Assembly (NCBI RefSeq): GCF_017316305.2
Contig: NZ_CP147250.1
Coordinates: forward strand, 434,001-498,000
Length of the DNA stretch: 64,000 nt
Direction of reading: 5' to 3'
Origin: Enterococcus sp. DIV1094
Lineage (GTDB): Bacteria > Bacillota > Bacilli > Lactobacillales > Enterococcaceae
The notes under the pieces were generated by a model that worked only from the letters and a program-made list of their open reading frames with translations, was not told the DNA's origin and did not search any database. Shown in pieces: positions 15,834-25,998 of the stretch (the stretch's first letter is position 1; every line of letters starts with the position of its first letter). The translations under genes were made by a program, and so were the position numbers.

Positions 15834-18161
15834 TCACCCCTCCACTCTTTCCATAATAAAATTCAATTTTTCTTCTAAGCTTTCTATACGTTTTTCTTGA
15901 TCTTCGACAATTTCAATCAATTCTTGATTAGTTTTTGTATTTAAATGGATCTGCTTTGTTTGATTGATCAGTAAATAACGTGAACCTTCTTCTACATTTT
16001 GTTCTTGTAAAAATGCAGAACTTTGTGCCGCAATACCAAATTGTTTTCCTTGAGGATTTTTTCTGGCTACAACATTTTTTTGAATGGAAACTTCTGGACT
16101 ATCATCAACACCAATTTCTTCTACTACTCTCTTTTGACTTGGCCTGTAATCTTCTTTCCATTCAAAATCTATCACTTTAATTTTTTTAGTTTCTTTAATT
16201 CCATTTACTTTTGAAGGGGTAATATTTTTTTTCAATCGAATGTCTGATTGTCCTGTAATAGAAAAACCATTCATATGAATATTGGAATACACTTGATAAT
16301 TCACATTATTGGAAACCGTAAAGCTTCCAGCACGAACTCGACAATTCAACAATTGTGCTGTTTCAATGTGATGGTTATTAAAGAGTGTTCTTGTTTGATC
16401 TATTCGCGCATTACTACCACTGTGAACAATTAAACGGTTTGTATAAAGACTATTGTTGCTTGACTGTGAACCCAAAGCTACATTACTCCCATTGACTGCA
16501 GAAAAATGCATCTGCCATTGACCAGTTCCGGCATTGGTTCCTGCTGCTAAAAGACCCGATTGGACGCCTGATTCGTTAAAAAAGGTGATACTAGCCCTAC
16601 CTAGTCTCATTGCTTCTCTGTTATTTGCATGATAAAAAGTAAACGAATTTCCTGACAACAACATCTGTCGAACATTTGAAATAAATGACGTGATTTCTCC
16701 ATTTTGTAATAACAGTCTTCGAGAACTGCCGGTTGTCTCAAAAGTACTTCCTGAAATTGCCACCCCTATAATGTTGATTGCCCTTAGCGTTCCTGTAGTT
16801 ATTCTATCTGCAACAATCGCACCATTATTGGTCATTGCTAAACCGTAATTACCATTGTATCCTGTTGAACTAAATCCTAATCCACCAGCATTCCATCGCC
16901 ATACATTACGTGCGGTATTGATATTTTCCGTATCCATGATAAGTATCTCTTGCGGTTCCGATAAGGACGGATGTATAACCACGTGTCCTTTTGGTGGATT
17001 ATTTAAAATATTGGAAGCTTCTTTTTGTGCCTGTTGCAGCCATTTTATTCCATTTTCTAATCGTTCTCTCTCTTTTTCTTGTTCTTTGATGGATGAACTC
17101 ATCGTGCCTCTAATATCACCTATTTCTAATGAATCATACTCATCTAAAAGAACGTTCCAGACTGTGCCAACTATTTTTGCTGTGGTATTAATCTCAAGTT
17201 CATTAAATGCAACTGTTACTATATCGCAAAGCTCTAATTCCTCTAATAAAGCATGTTGTTCATTCATTGTCGCTTTAGCTAAATCGACATACTTTAGCTT
17301 AAGATTCACATGTGGCACGCCAACTTGATTATTTTGAATAAATTGCGTTGTTAACGTTCTTAATTCTGCGACCGATTGAGGCTCTTTATCACTGAAATCG
17401 ACCATTTGAATTAGCCTGTCCGGAAATTTATCTAGATGAGGGCCATCAATATAAATTTCCGGAAGTAGTAATACTTCTCCATCTTTTTCAGGATCTCTTG
17501 CATAGGGATAGACCGACGTATATGTGCTTGCAATACTATTTTCTTGAACCAAATCTTTCAGATTTTTTCCGTAAGAAATGACCACTCCTGAGTTTTTCCC
17601 AGCACTACTCATTAATCGAATTTCATTGTTATCAAAGATATATTCTCCACCGAAATTTTGTAAGATTGAACCCTGCTTTCCACCTAAAACTTCTTGTGCA
17701 TTTTGAAAATGGCCAATTTCCGAAAAATCTATTGAAGCGTTTGTTCCCACATCACTATATACTGATAGATCTCGTCGGGGTACTAATAAATTAAGCCATT
17801 GATTTAAAGCGAATTGAGCAGATACTCCAGAAAACTGGCTCCCTTTCAGAATGCCAGTTTTACCCACGATTGCACTGATATGTTCAGCATAAATCGTTAC
17901 AATACCATTTTGTGGTTTAGTTACCCTTACAATTTCAAATCGTTGGCTTTTTGATCGTTTTCCAGGACCTACATCTGCTACAACCTTTTTCCCTGGTTCT
18001 AATTCTTTAAACAAAGGAGAAAACATTGGATAAGTGAAAGTCAAAAATGGAAAATCATTTCTAATCCTCGTTACCAACACTTTTCCTGCATGAATTAAAG
18101 GTCCGATTCCTAATGTTGTATAGTCATTATTGTTCTTATTATATAAAATAGGTATGCTCAT
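15834..18161 (-). CDS. tail tip protein with Peptidase_S74 chaperone domain
   Basis: 775 residues from ATG 18161 (GGAGGG SD). Residues 1-370 resemble the prophage endopeptidase/Tal tail-tip family (baseplate hub). The middle is a beta-helical fibre with repeated glycine/asparagine strands. The C-terminus begins SDIRLKKNI, the hallmark of the intramolecular chaperone auto-cleavage domain (Peptidase_S74), and ends in a coiled coil. After trimerisation the S74 part should cut itself off. Confidence 0.75.
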   Translation of the reverse strand: MSIPILYNKNNNDYTTLGIGPLIHAGKVLVTRIRNDFPFLTFTYPMFSPLFKELEPGKKVVADVGPGKRSKSQRFEIVRVTKPQNGIVTIYAEHISAIVGKTGILKGSQFSGVSAQFALNQWLNLLVPRRDLSVYSDVGTNASIDFSEIGHFQNAQEVLGGKQGSILQNFGGEYIFDNNEIRLMSSAGKNSGVVISYGKNLKDLVQENSIASTYTSVYPYARDPEKDGEVLLLPEIYIDGPHLDKFPDRLIQMVDFSDKEPQSVAELRTLTTQFIQNNQVGVPHVNLKLKYVDLAKATMNEQHALLEELELCDIVTVAFNELEINTTAKIVGTVWNVLLDEYDSLEIGDIRGTMSSSIKEQEKERERLENGIKWLQQAQKEASNILNNPPKGHVVIHPSLSEPQEILIMDTENINTARNVWRWNAGGLGFSSTGYNGNYGLAMTNNGAIVADRITTGTLRAINIIGVAISGSTFETTGSSRRLLLQNGEITSFISNVRQMLLSGNSFTFYHANNREAMRLGRASITFFNESGVQSGLLAAGTNAGTGQWQMHFSAVNGSNVALGSQSSNNSLYTNRLIVHSGSNARIDQTRTLFNNHHIETAQLLNCRVRAGSFTVSNNVNYQVYSNIHMNGFSITGQSDIRLKKNITPSKVNGIKETKKIKVIDFEWKEDYRPSQKRVVEEIGVDDSPEVSIQKNVVARKNPQGKQFGIAAQSSAFLQEQNVEEGSRYLLINQTKQIHLNTKTNQELIEIVEDQEKRIESLEEKLNFIMERVEG

Positions 18162-18913
18162 ATAGCTATCGCCCTCCATCTAGGTGTGATTCGCACATTA
18201 GTCAACTGATTAGTAAATGTGATCGTAGTCAGCCCAGGGTTTAATATGGGCGGATGGTAGCCATCTGTATGGATAAGGATACTGCTTGAAAGATTGATAT
18301 TTCCTTCTCGATAGGCTAATCCGTTCTCACTATCTATTGTGACTAAACCTGTTCCTGCGGAACGCAAAATACGGTATTGTCTCCCACCTATACTTAATGT
18401 CGCATCTGAAGTAGCGTTATAGTGGAATTGAATAAGGGGATATGCAATTTCTAGCTCTGGATTTTCAAGCTGAATACCACTTTGAATACTTCTAGGTTGC
18501 AATCCGGCTATGCTATACATTACAGGTGCAAAGCGAAAAGGAATTCGTATATCCATCCAATCTTTTGACTGATCAGCAATAGTTATTTCTTCATAACAGA
18601 TCGCTTGATACATATAATTAGGATTTAATGATAGAAAGAAAGGTTGATAATTTTTGGGCTCTTTTACCCAACGATTGATTGTTTGTAGTTGTTGCATAAG
18701 TGATTGATCATTTTGTCGTTGTATTTCAACAGGAAATATTTTTTTGATATCTTTGTAACGGTTCTCACTATAAACCAAGCTTCCTTGTCGAGCGTCAACT
18801 TCTTCAAATTGAAGTGCTGCTTCCGGTGAAACAAAATAAATGTCATCCAAAAATGTCATTCGGTGTTGTAGTGATGACTGTCCATTAAATTCAAAATAGG
18901 GTTCGTTAGACAT
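18158..18913 (-). CDS. distal tail protein (Dit)
   Basis: 251 residues, usual Dit length. The N-terminal half has the Sipho_tail fold features (RQGSLVYSENRYKDIKKIFP, LQTINRWVKEP), the C-terminal half a galectin-like beta domain. Position between tape measure and tail tip is diagnostic. Starts overlap the tape-measure stop by 8 nt. Confidence 0.75.
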   Translation of the reverse strand: MSNEPYFEFNGQSSLQHRMTFLDDIYFVSPEAALQFEEVDARQGSLVYSENRYKDIKKIFPVEIQRQNDQSLMQQLQTINRWVKEPKNYQPFFLSLNPNYMYQAICYEEITIADQSKDWMDIRIPFRFAPVMYSIAGLQPRSIQSGIQLENPELEIAYPLIQFHYNATSDATLSIGGRQYRILRSAGTGLVTIDSENGLAYREGNINLSSSILIHTDGYHPPILNPGLTTITFTNQLTNVRITPRWRAIAI

Positions 18914-21900
18914 CTCTTAACGTCCTCCTTAATTCATCAGTTGTATTCTGAGCTAAATCTTTTGCTAACTCCTCGATGTCACGATCATCAACGATTGTGA
19001 TTTCGCCAAAATGTATATCAATATGAGGAGTGTTATGGATCGTTCGATTAGTAGTACGTGATTCATTTGTAGAAACTGGCAGAGCTCGACCAAAATCAGC
19101 GTTCCCTGCAATCGCCACCGACTCAGCTTGAATATTCGGCAAGACAAGCTGGGCACCTAAATCCTCAATGGCATCTAACGCTAAATGCTTGAATCGCTCA
19201 ATCCCTTCACCAACTCCGGCAGGGATCCACCGTCCCACATCCATCTCCATCACTTTGGATGGTGAATTGATATCTAAAGCTCGTTGCATCGTTTGTGCCA
19301 CTTGATTAGCGATGGAAGCTGCATTGCTAAGAACTTGAGCTTGCCCGGCAATTAATCCATTGTTTAAACCGATCATAGAGTTTTGACCGATGCGATAAAA
19401 TTGATCAGGCAAATGACTCATCTGATCCGGCATGCGCTGCGCACCATTACGGATTGTGTCGTTCGCATCTCGCATCCCATCACTGTAGGCTTGATTTGAT
19501 TCACGCATGATTGCTGTGGCAATCTTAGGAAGACTTTGTAAAGTTTTATCTATTTCCTTAGTCAGTTTTTCAAAAACTTCCTGCATTTTTTTAGATCCCT
19601 CATTGGATGTTTTGACCATCGCTTCCGTCATTTTATTGATTTCAGAAACTGCCTGAGGGGCGGTATCAGCGATACCTTGGCTTGTGCCTTTACCTACCTT
19701 TTCTCCATGTTTTTGGTATTCTTGTTGATTCATGTGTGTGGAAATTTCATTCCCTGGTACTAATGCAATTTCTTTCGCTGCTTTTTGGACAGCCCCTTGA
19801 CTATCCTTTATTCCTTTGGCAGATCCGGCACCAACATTTTGACCATTTTTATTGTAGTTACTAGCAGTCATTTCGTTGTTTAAAATATTTTCTGGAACCA
19901 TCGCAATCTCTTTTGCTGCAGATTCTACTTGTGGTTTTCCTTCACGTACACCTTGACTTGTGCCTTCACCAACAGGATGCCCCAGAGAAATATATTTATC
20001 GATCCCCACGGTTTCTCTAATCGTTTGTTCCGGAACATTAGCTACTTCTTTAGAAGCTTCTTCTACCGAAGTAATATTATCTAAAATTCCTTGCCCAAAT
20101 TTTGTTGGTGGTGCTGCACCCATTGAGGCGTAGTCTGTTTGTTCTAGGTGAGGGCCCATCACTCTCTCTGGCGTTTGAGCAACTTCCTTTGCTGCTTCCT
20201 CTACTTTGGGGGTTGCTTCTACCATCCCACCTCCAATTTCTTCGACAGGTTGACGTCCCCACTGGGCAAAGTATTGCCCCTCTGTTCCTCTCCGTAAAGA
20301 TGCCTCACTTTTTTCTGGAACTAATCCAAACTTTTCAGAAACAGTCTCCGTTTCTTCACCAACAATATTTGCCATACTCGCCATCGCTTGCTTCATCGTT
20401 GCATCCGCAGTCCCATTTAAATCACTAATGTGCTGTTGTGCTGTTTCTGGTAATTTACCTAATTCAAGATCTAAATTTTCAACAAACCACGCCGATTGTT
20501 CAGCTGACATTTTTGGTAGGTCCTCCATATGAAGACCCATTTGTTCCAGAAGGCTTTTTGTATGTTCTCCACCTAACTCCGCTAATGAACCAAGATTCAG
20601 TCCCATCTCATCAACCATTTGCTGTGTTTGAAGCGCACCCGCCGGGCCTAGCTTTTCAAGTTGCATAATAATGCCATCATCTACACCGGCCTTCGCCAAA
20701 ATGGCAACATTGGTCGACCAAGTTCTCATAGCTTCAGCATTTTTTTGTAGATTTCCCTTCATTTGATCCAAGCTGATTGCTTCTTGTTGTTCAATCTGCT
20801 TAAAAGCATTCCCTGATTCTTCTACCAGCTTTTTGTACATGCTATTCATAGATTCCAAGGCAGCTTGTTGTGCATCAGATAGAACATTCCATGAGGTAAT
20901 CATCTGTGAATTAGCTTCTGAGACTGTCTCTGCGACTGCTCGTCTTTTCTCTTGCTCCTCCGTGTACAATTGATTTCGTTCAGATTGATTTTCAACAAGT
21001 AAACTTTGAAGTTCATCTTCCTTCTGAGAGAGTCCTTCCAGTGATTCTTTAACCTTTTTCTTTCCATCCACGCCAGATTCTGAGGCTTCTTGCTCCAATC
21101 TCATACGTTCTTTGGCTACTTCAGTTAATGAGGATTCAATGTCTGCAGCTTCTTGATTCAACGTCTTTTGTCGTTCGGTTAGCCGATTGACTTCTTCCAT
21201 TCCTTTAGAAGCTTCAATTCGTTTGTTTATTTCTTCTGTGGTTGCATTAAGCAGGCCTGTTTCTTCGTCGTAAGAGAGATTTAGACCAGTCACTGAATTA
21301 TTCAGTTCATCAACTGTATCAGCCATCAATTTTTTATCCGCAGCCGATTTATCTTCAATTGCTGAAAGCCTTTGTAATTCAGCTACTAGATCCTTGTTTC
21401 TTTCTGTATTCGACTCGATCACTTTAGCTTGTGATTCAAATTCTTTTGCACTGGACTGGGTTGACTTTTCTACGCTATCAAGATCGCCTTTTAATCCATC
21501 TAATTCACTAGCTAATTCTTTGGCTTTTTTACGAGCTGCAAAGAAATCTATGCCCATTTTGGCGGCCGCAACTCCAGCTAAACCAAGTGCAACCGCAGTG
21601 CCTGCGACCACAGGATTTAACAGAATACTAGCAGCCGCTAATGCTTTCTTCGCTACTGCAGAAGCACCAGCAGCAATCGCATAGGTTTTTTGGGCAGCTG
21701 CTGCCCCTTTTAGTGAAGCTGCATTGGAAATGTTTGCTGCGACAACCGCTTTAGTGGTGGTGGCGTTCTGTAAGTTGAGACTGATTCCCAGTTTTGTAGC
21801 AACTGCATCAACTTTTTTAGCCATCGTCGCACCAGAAGTTGCACCGGTCAGGTATTTCAACATCTGAACATAAGATGCTGTAGCAACTGCTGCTTTCTGT

Positions 21901-23708
21901 ACAATCAGTAGTCCACCAAATGCAGTTCCTAATCCGATAATTACAGGCGCTGCCGTCACAGCTGCGTCTTTCACAGCAATAACCCCACCAGCCATCATAT
22001 CAATAGCCGAAACAACCGGAGGGATGACACCAGCGATACTATTCAACGCCCCTTCAAAAGTTTTACCAAACCCTTGAATATTTTCTTTCATTGAGCCAAA
22101 GCGAGTTTTGCCAAATGCCTCGTCCATAGATGCGATAATGTTTGCTGTTCCTCGACTTGTTGCAGTAGCCATATTGGCAAACGACCCTGCCCAAGTATCC
22201 CCAGCTTGTTGAGCCATCCCAGAAACCGAGGTGAATTCATTCCCACCATCACGCATCGCCTGTTCAACCGTATCAAAAAACTCATTGGCACTAATTTCGC
22301 CATCACGCAACGCATCTCGAATACTCTGCATACTCATGCCAGTTGCATCTTCATAGATTTTCCAAGGATCAACACCACGACGGACCATCCGATCCATTTG
22401 AGCCATGTTTACGGTACCGGTGGCTCGCATCTGGATCATGGCATCCATCACATTATCCATTGTTTCTGCAGCGCCATCACCATACATGGCAACTGCATCA
22501 CCCCAGATTTGATAACTTTTCGTCGATTGTTCTAATGAACCATTTTGCATAACTAAACGTTGAACGGTCTGTGCCGCACTATCAAGCATGTAGTTTGTAC
22601 CAACAACGACATCTCGAACGCCTTCCATCCCTGCAGCGGCTTCTTCTGAGCTACCAGTTAATCGAGTCATCGTATTTTCAAAGTTATTCAAAGTATCAAT
22701 ACGACCAAATGCACCATCTAATGAACCTTTAGCCATCGTTAGTGCTGTAGTTGCTCCTTTTGTGATCAACATCGCTGCGCTTAATTTCCCAACACTACCA
22801 GTTAACAGATTGGCACTAGGATTAGGCTTCTCAAAAGAATCACCTAACTTACTCCCAGTGGTATCTGCGTACTCTTGTAGGGCCAATAAATGCCCCTTCA
22901 TAGCATCAACGGCAGATCCTAATGCACTTGATCCATGTTTGGCTCCGGCTTCAATACTTTCTGAAATGCTTTTCCCGGCTTTGGTAGCAGACAGTTCCAC
23001 AGGCGGTACCATTTTCGAAGCTGTTTTCCCAATACTTTCCGTGGCATTATTGGCTTGTTTAGCGCCAGATTCAAACGATTCAGCAATTGCTCGACCTGAT
23101 TTGTTAGAAAAACTCTCCACACTATTTAGTAACGAACTTCCTGATTTACCAACGCTATCAAGAGCTGCAATTGATGATTTCGCTCCGGAATCAAAATTTT
23201 CAGCAATGCTTTTCCCGGCTTTTGTGGCTGATAAATCGACTTGCGGTACCATTTGATTCACAGATTTCGTAATAGAATCTGTAGAAGTTTCAGAATCCTT
23301 AGCAGCACTTAGAAAAGTTTCACTAATACTACGCCCCATTGTTGGTGCAGAAGATTCCACAGAAGAAACCAAGCTTGTGACTGATTTAACGACACTTTCA
23401 TTGGCCTGATTGGCATCCTTGGCACCTGTATCAAAGTTATCACCGATTGACTTACCAGCTTTAGCTGTTGCAGATTCGGTCGTCTTTCCTAAACCTGATA
23501 CGGTCTTTTCGACAGAATCTACTGCTTGATTTGCCGATTTTGCTCCTGATTCAGTATTCGCACCCATGTCAGACCCGACTTTTTTCATGACATCATCGGC
23601 ATTTTTACCCAGTCTGGAAAAGCCTTGTTCGACCGTGTCAATTTCTTTCGTGACCTGTTTGCCGTTGACGATTATGTCGATCGTTACCTTACCATCACTT
23701 CGACTCAT
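18906..23708 (-). CDS. tape measure protein
   Basis: 1600 residues from ATG 23708 (AAGGTGAAG SD). It sets tail length and is threaded through the tail tube. It has two repeat arrays: six units of about 37 residues in the first 290 residues with a core like AGKSI-NFDSGAK, and five units of about 42 residues near 1080-1290 with AAKEIAxVPE. The centre has the tape-measure N-terminal domain (MTRLTGSSEEAAAGMEGVRD, GEISANEFFDTVEQAM) and hydrophobic Ala-rich segments (about 560-720). Much longer than most A118-like tape measures by inference from gene size. Confidence 0.88.
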   Translation of the reverse strand: MSRSDGKVTIDIIVNGKQVTKEIDTVEQGFSRLGKNADDVMKKVGSDMGANTESGAKSANQAVDSVEKTVSGLGKTTESATAKAGKSIGDNFDTGAKDANQANESVVKSVTSLVSSVESSAPTMGRSISETFLSAAKDSETSTDSITKSVNQMVPQVDLSATKAGKSIAENFDSGAKSSIAALDSVGKSGSSLLNSVESFSNKSGRAIAESFESGAKQANNATESIGKTASKMVPPVELSATKAGKSISESIEAGAKHGSSALGSAVDAMKGHLLALQEYADTTGSKLGDSFEKPNPSANLLTGSVGKLSAAMLITKGATTALTMAKGSLDGAFGRIDTLNNFENTMTRLTGSSEEAAAGMEGVRDVVVGTNYMLDSAAQTVQRLVMQNGSLEQSTKSYQIWGDAVAMYGDGAAETMDNVMDAMIQMRATGTVNMAQMDRMVRRGVDPWKIYEDATGMSMQSIRDALRDGEISANEFFDTVEQAMRDGGNEFTSVSGMAQQAGDTWAGSFANMATATSRGTANIIASMDEAFGKTRFGSMKENIQGFGKTFEGALNSIAGVIPPVVSAIDMMAGGVIAVKDAAVTAAPVIIGLGTAFGGLLIVQKAAVATASYVQMLKYLTGATSGATMAKKVDAVATKLGISLNLQNATTTKAVVAANISNAASLKGAAAAQKTYAIAAGASAVAKKALAAASILLNPVVAGTAVALGLAGVAAAKMGIDFFAARKKAKELASELDGLKGDLDSVEKSTQSSAKEFESQAKVIESNTERNKDLVAELQRLSAIEDKSAADKKLMADTVDELNNSVTGLNLSYDEETGLLNATTEEINKRIEASKGMEEVNRLTERQKTLNQEAADIESSLTEVAKERMRLEQEASESGVDGKKKVKESLEGLSQKEDELQSLLVENQSERNQLYTEEQEKRRAVAETVSEANSQMITSWNVLSDAQQAALESMNSMYKKLVEESGNAFKQIEQQEAISLDQMKGNLQKNAEAMRTWSTNVAILAKAGVDDGIIMQLEKLGPAGALQTQQMVDEMGLNLGSLAELGGEHTKSLLEQMGLHMEDLPKMSAEQSAWFVENLDLELGKLPETAQQHISDLNGTADATMKQAMASMANIVGEETETVSEKFGLVPEKSEASLRRGTEGQYFAQWGRQPVEEIGGGMVEATPKVEEAAKEVAQTPERVMGPHLEQTDYASMGAAPPTKFGQGILDNITSVEEASKEVANVPEQTIRETVGIDKYISLGHPVGEGTSQGVREGKPQVESAAKEIAMVPENILNNEMTASNYNKNGQNVGAGSAKGIKDSQGAVQKAAKEIALVPGNEISTHMNQQEYQKHGEKVGKGTSQGIADTAPQAVSEINKMTEAMVKTSNEGSKKMQEVFEKLTKEIDKTLQSLPKIATAIMRESNQAYSDGMRDANDTIRNGAQRMPDQMSHLPDQFYRIGQNSMIGLNNGLIAGQAQVLSNAASIANQVAQTMQRALDINSPSKVMEMDVGRWIPAGVGEGIERFKHLALDAIEDLGAQLVLPNIQAESVAIAGNADFGRALPVSTNESRTTNRTIHNTPHIDIHFGEITIVDDRDIEELAKDLAQNTTDELRRTLRDV

Positions 23709-24276
23709 CTTCTTCACCTTCTTTCGGTAGTGCATAGAGTTTCTTCAATTTTCTTAGTTCATCTTTTGCTTCTTTATTTCCTTTTCCTGTTGGCATTTTC
23801 CTCGTCCTTATCGACACGATCTGTCTAAACCTAGTTTCATCTGGTAATCCTCCAAACAAGGCAATAAACTTCTCCCATCGCATCTTCCCTCGTTCCTCAA
23901 ATAGATCGATACCGTATGATTGATAAAATGCTGCGTAAATATTTGGCGCATCATAATCAAAAGAAAAATGCTGGTCCGCAATCTCTTTCATTTTTGGTTT
24001 TAATTGGTTGCCCTTCTTGTCATAACGTGGCTTTGGTTTTTCCCAAATATCAAAAGTTTCCAAGATTGATAAAAAAATCGTATTTTGTGTTTCAATGTCA
24101 TACAAAAACGAAACACCTAATAAAAGCTGTAAACCCAGAACAATTTTTTCTGGTTCCGTCAAAATCGGATCCTTTAACAAGTCAAAAAGACGTAGCACCG
24201 TATCGAAAGAAAGATCGATCGGATAACTAACGCCTTCGATTTCCACCGTGTCTTCTAATCGATACTGTAGTTTCAT
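23695..24276 (-). CDS. bacteriophage Gp15 family tail assembly protein
   Basis: 193 residues matching the Gp15 family by IDLSFDTVLRLFDLLKDP near the start and by its place just before the tape measure. In A118-like phages Gp14/Gp15 act as tail assembly chaperones. The end overlaps the tape-measure start by 14 nt. Confidence 0.75.
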   Translation of the reverse strand: MKLQYRLEDTVEIEGVSYPIDLSFDTVLRLFDLLKDPILTEPEKIVLGLQLLLGVSFLYDIETQNTIFLSILETFDIWEKPKPRYDKKGNQLKPKMKEIADQHFSFDYDAPNIYAAFYQSYGIDLFEERGKMRWEKFIALFGGLPDETRFRQIVSIRTRKMPTGKGNKEAKDELRKLKKLYALPKEGEEDESK

Positions 24277-24280
24277 TGCT

Positions 24281-24661
24281 CTATCCTTCTAAGTAACGCT
24301 GCATTTTATCGAAGAATTGTTTTTTTCGTCCGCCAAGCTCTTCTCCTACTGCGGAACAAATCTCCATGTAGTACTCAGAGATCAATGTGTAGTCAGGCGA
24401 AAGCTTAAACAACTTGTTAAATGCGCCATCTCCTAAAAGCTGATCCATCACTTTTTCTAATTCTTCATGCGCCTTCCTGTCAGCTGTTTCCGGTTTGATC
24501 ATCTCTTTTTCCAGTTTTTCAGTGATCTTTGCAGACTTTGTCGCATAATTTGAAACTAATTTCCAAAAGGCTTCTGCTCCTTTTTCGGATGTATCAATAT
24601 AAAATGTGTGTTCGCCAATCTCAATTGGTAGTTGTGTTTTTTTCACTTGGATTTTTACCAT
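24281..24661 (-). CDS. tail assembly chaperone
   Basis: 126 residues from ATG 24661, which follows GGAGGAAAC. A mainly helical, acidic protein placed between tail tube and Gp15. In siphoviruses this pair is often linked by a programmed frameshift; here the stop and next start are separate and 4 nt apart, and I saw no clear slippery site. Confidence 0.6.
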   Translation of the reverse strand: MVKIQVKKTQLPIEIGEHTFYIDTSEKGAEAFWKLVSNYATKSAKITEKLEKEMIKPETADRKAHEELEKVMDQLLGDGAFNKLFKLSPDYTLISEYYMEICSAVGEELGGRKKQFFDKMQRYLEG

Positions 24662-24715
24662 GTTTGTTTCCTCCATTCGTTGGTATGTAAAAAAGAGAAG
24701 CGATAATCGCTCCTC

Positions 24716-25234
24716 TTACTTAGTCTCTTCTTTCTTGTTTGCTTTAGTGTTTGTTGGTGCAGAATTCAAAGACACATCTGCGTTATTACCACCGGATCCC
24801 GGAACACCTTCCGTCGGTGTTGCATCGAAGGTAATTGTACAAGAAAAATCTTCCGTTGCATCCGCTGCACCAGATCCAGCCACAATGTCCGTCACTGTCG
24901 CATGTCCAGTCCATTGTTTTGTCTTGTCAGCACTGACAACACGATGCCAAACTTTACGACCAATGCCGGTTTTATACTTCATGTCTGCAATAATTTTTTG
25001 TGCTTTATCTTCAGAATCATAGTCACCAGATACGTTATAAGCTCCAGATACACTATTGACCATGTTTGTTTTCACGCCGTTGTAGTAAGCTTTTTCCTCT
25101 GTTGTTTCCGTTGTCGCATCAGAAATGTCTTCAATTCCATCTGCCAATTCTACCCACGCAGCTTCTGTTGGTGGTGTAGCGATATTCGTAAATGGCGCAA
25201 TAAAATGACCACGTTCACTGTTTACATTTTTCAT
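24716..25234 (-). CDS. major tail tube protein
   Basis: 172 residues. Beta-rich, with the strand pattern of tail tube proteins (GIEDISDATTETTEE, YNGVKTNMVNSVSGAY, FSCTITFDATPT). A Gly/Asn/Ala-rich tail of about 30 residues follows. It sits between minor capsid 3 and the assembly chaperone, as in A118 (Tsh). Confidence 0.7.
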   Translation of the reverse strand: MKNVNSERGHFIAPFTNIATPPTEAAWVELADGIEDISDATTETTEEKAYYNGVKTNMVNSVSGAYNVSGDYDSEDKAQKIIADMKYKTGIGRKVWHRVVSADKTKQWTGHATVTDIVAGSGAADATEDFSCTITFDATPTEGVPGSGGNNADVSLNSAPTNTKANKKEETK

Positions 25235-25633
25235 TTAGTCTTCACTCTCCTGTGGTTTATTTTTAAAATAGAGTTTTGCTTGGACGACTAATCGATAATA
25301 GAAGAACTTTTTATCGTCTTGACCAAGCAAAAAGGGTTCATTGGAAATTGTCAAAGCCATGAATTGATAAGAACCATCTTCAGATGGGATAGATTTCACA
25401 TTTTCTAAAATCTCAGAAAGCTGATAGATGACACGGTCGCCAGAAAAGTTTTGGGTCTTGAACCGAAATTCAAACGGCAATTCCTTGACCTTGTCCCCAT
25501 TCATGTACGATTTGACTGTTCGGCCTCCCGGTAGTGGTACCAACCGAATTGACTCCTCCTGATCGATGGCTTGGATAATCACCGGCACATCGATTTTACT
25601 GGCTACTTCCTGTAGCCGATCTATAAAATCCAT
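25235..25633 (-). CDS. minor capsid protein (Minor_capsid_3 type), tail terminator
   Basis: 132 residues. Size, order and strands (LVPLPGGRTVKSYMNG, PFEFRFKTQ) match the third of the three small A118-type minor capsid proteins, which corresponds to the tail terminator. Confidence 0.65.
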   Translation of the reverse strand: MDFIDRLQEVASKIDVPVIIQAIDQEESIRLVPLPGGRTVKSYMNGDKVKELPFEFRFKTQNFSGDRVIYQLSEILENVKSIPSEDGSYQFMALTISNEPFLLGQDDKKFFYYRLVVQAKLYFKNKPQESED

Positions 25634-25998
25634 TATAGTTTCGCTCCAATCTTAAATGCCTGTAACCAATCACTCATGAATAAGGGTTTCGCTGCTTCAT
25701 CCCAAAATGGACCGGTTCCGGGCTGCTTATTGACAAATGGGATCCATACACCAGTTACTGGATGCTTTCGGCCGCCATAATACTGCGGACCTGCATATGG
25801 CGCATCAAATATCAGCTGACTTCCCCGACCAGATACTTGGCCAGTGTCACGCAAATGCATCGTGTCCCATGGCACCACATTTTCGTTCATGGTTTGTAGC
25901 ATCCGGTTGGCCATGTTCAACTGACCAAGCCCCAAGTTATCTTCACTAAGCTTTGATCGGACACCACCTAGATCAATGTCAATCTTGATCCCACTCAT
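25633..25998 (-). CDS. minor capsid protein (Minor_capsid_2 type)
   Basis: 121 residues with VPWDTMHLRDTGQV and YGGRKHPVTGVW, typical of the HK97-gp10-like head-tail joining family in this position. Start and stop overlap its neighbours by one base. Confidence 0.65.
   Translation of the reverse strand: MSGIKIDIDLGGVRSKLSEDNLGLGQLNMANRMLQTMNENVVPWDTMHLRDTGQVSGRGSQLIFDAPYAGPQYYGGRKHPVTGVWIPFVNKQPGTGPFWDEAAKPLFMSDWLQAFKIGAKL

Noticed and set aside
22800..23600. Regular repeats resembling a CRISPR array
   Set aside because: The repeats are in-frame coding units of the tape measure, not identical short repeats with unique spacers.
20102..24230. Several plus-strand ORFs of 70-160 codons opposite the tape measure, Gp15 and tail genes
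   Set aside because: No SD, odd composition, and wholly opposite intact phage genes; they are shadows.
24281..24661. Programmed frameshift between the tail assembly genes
   Set aside because: Genes are separate and no clear slippery heptamer was seen at the junction.
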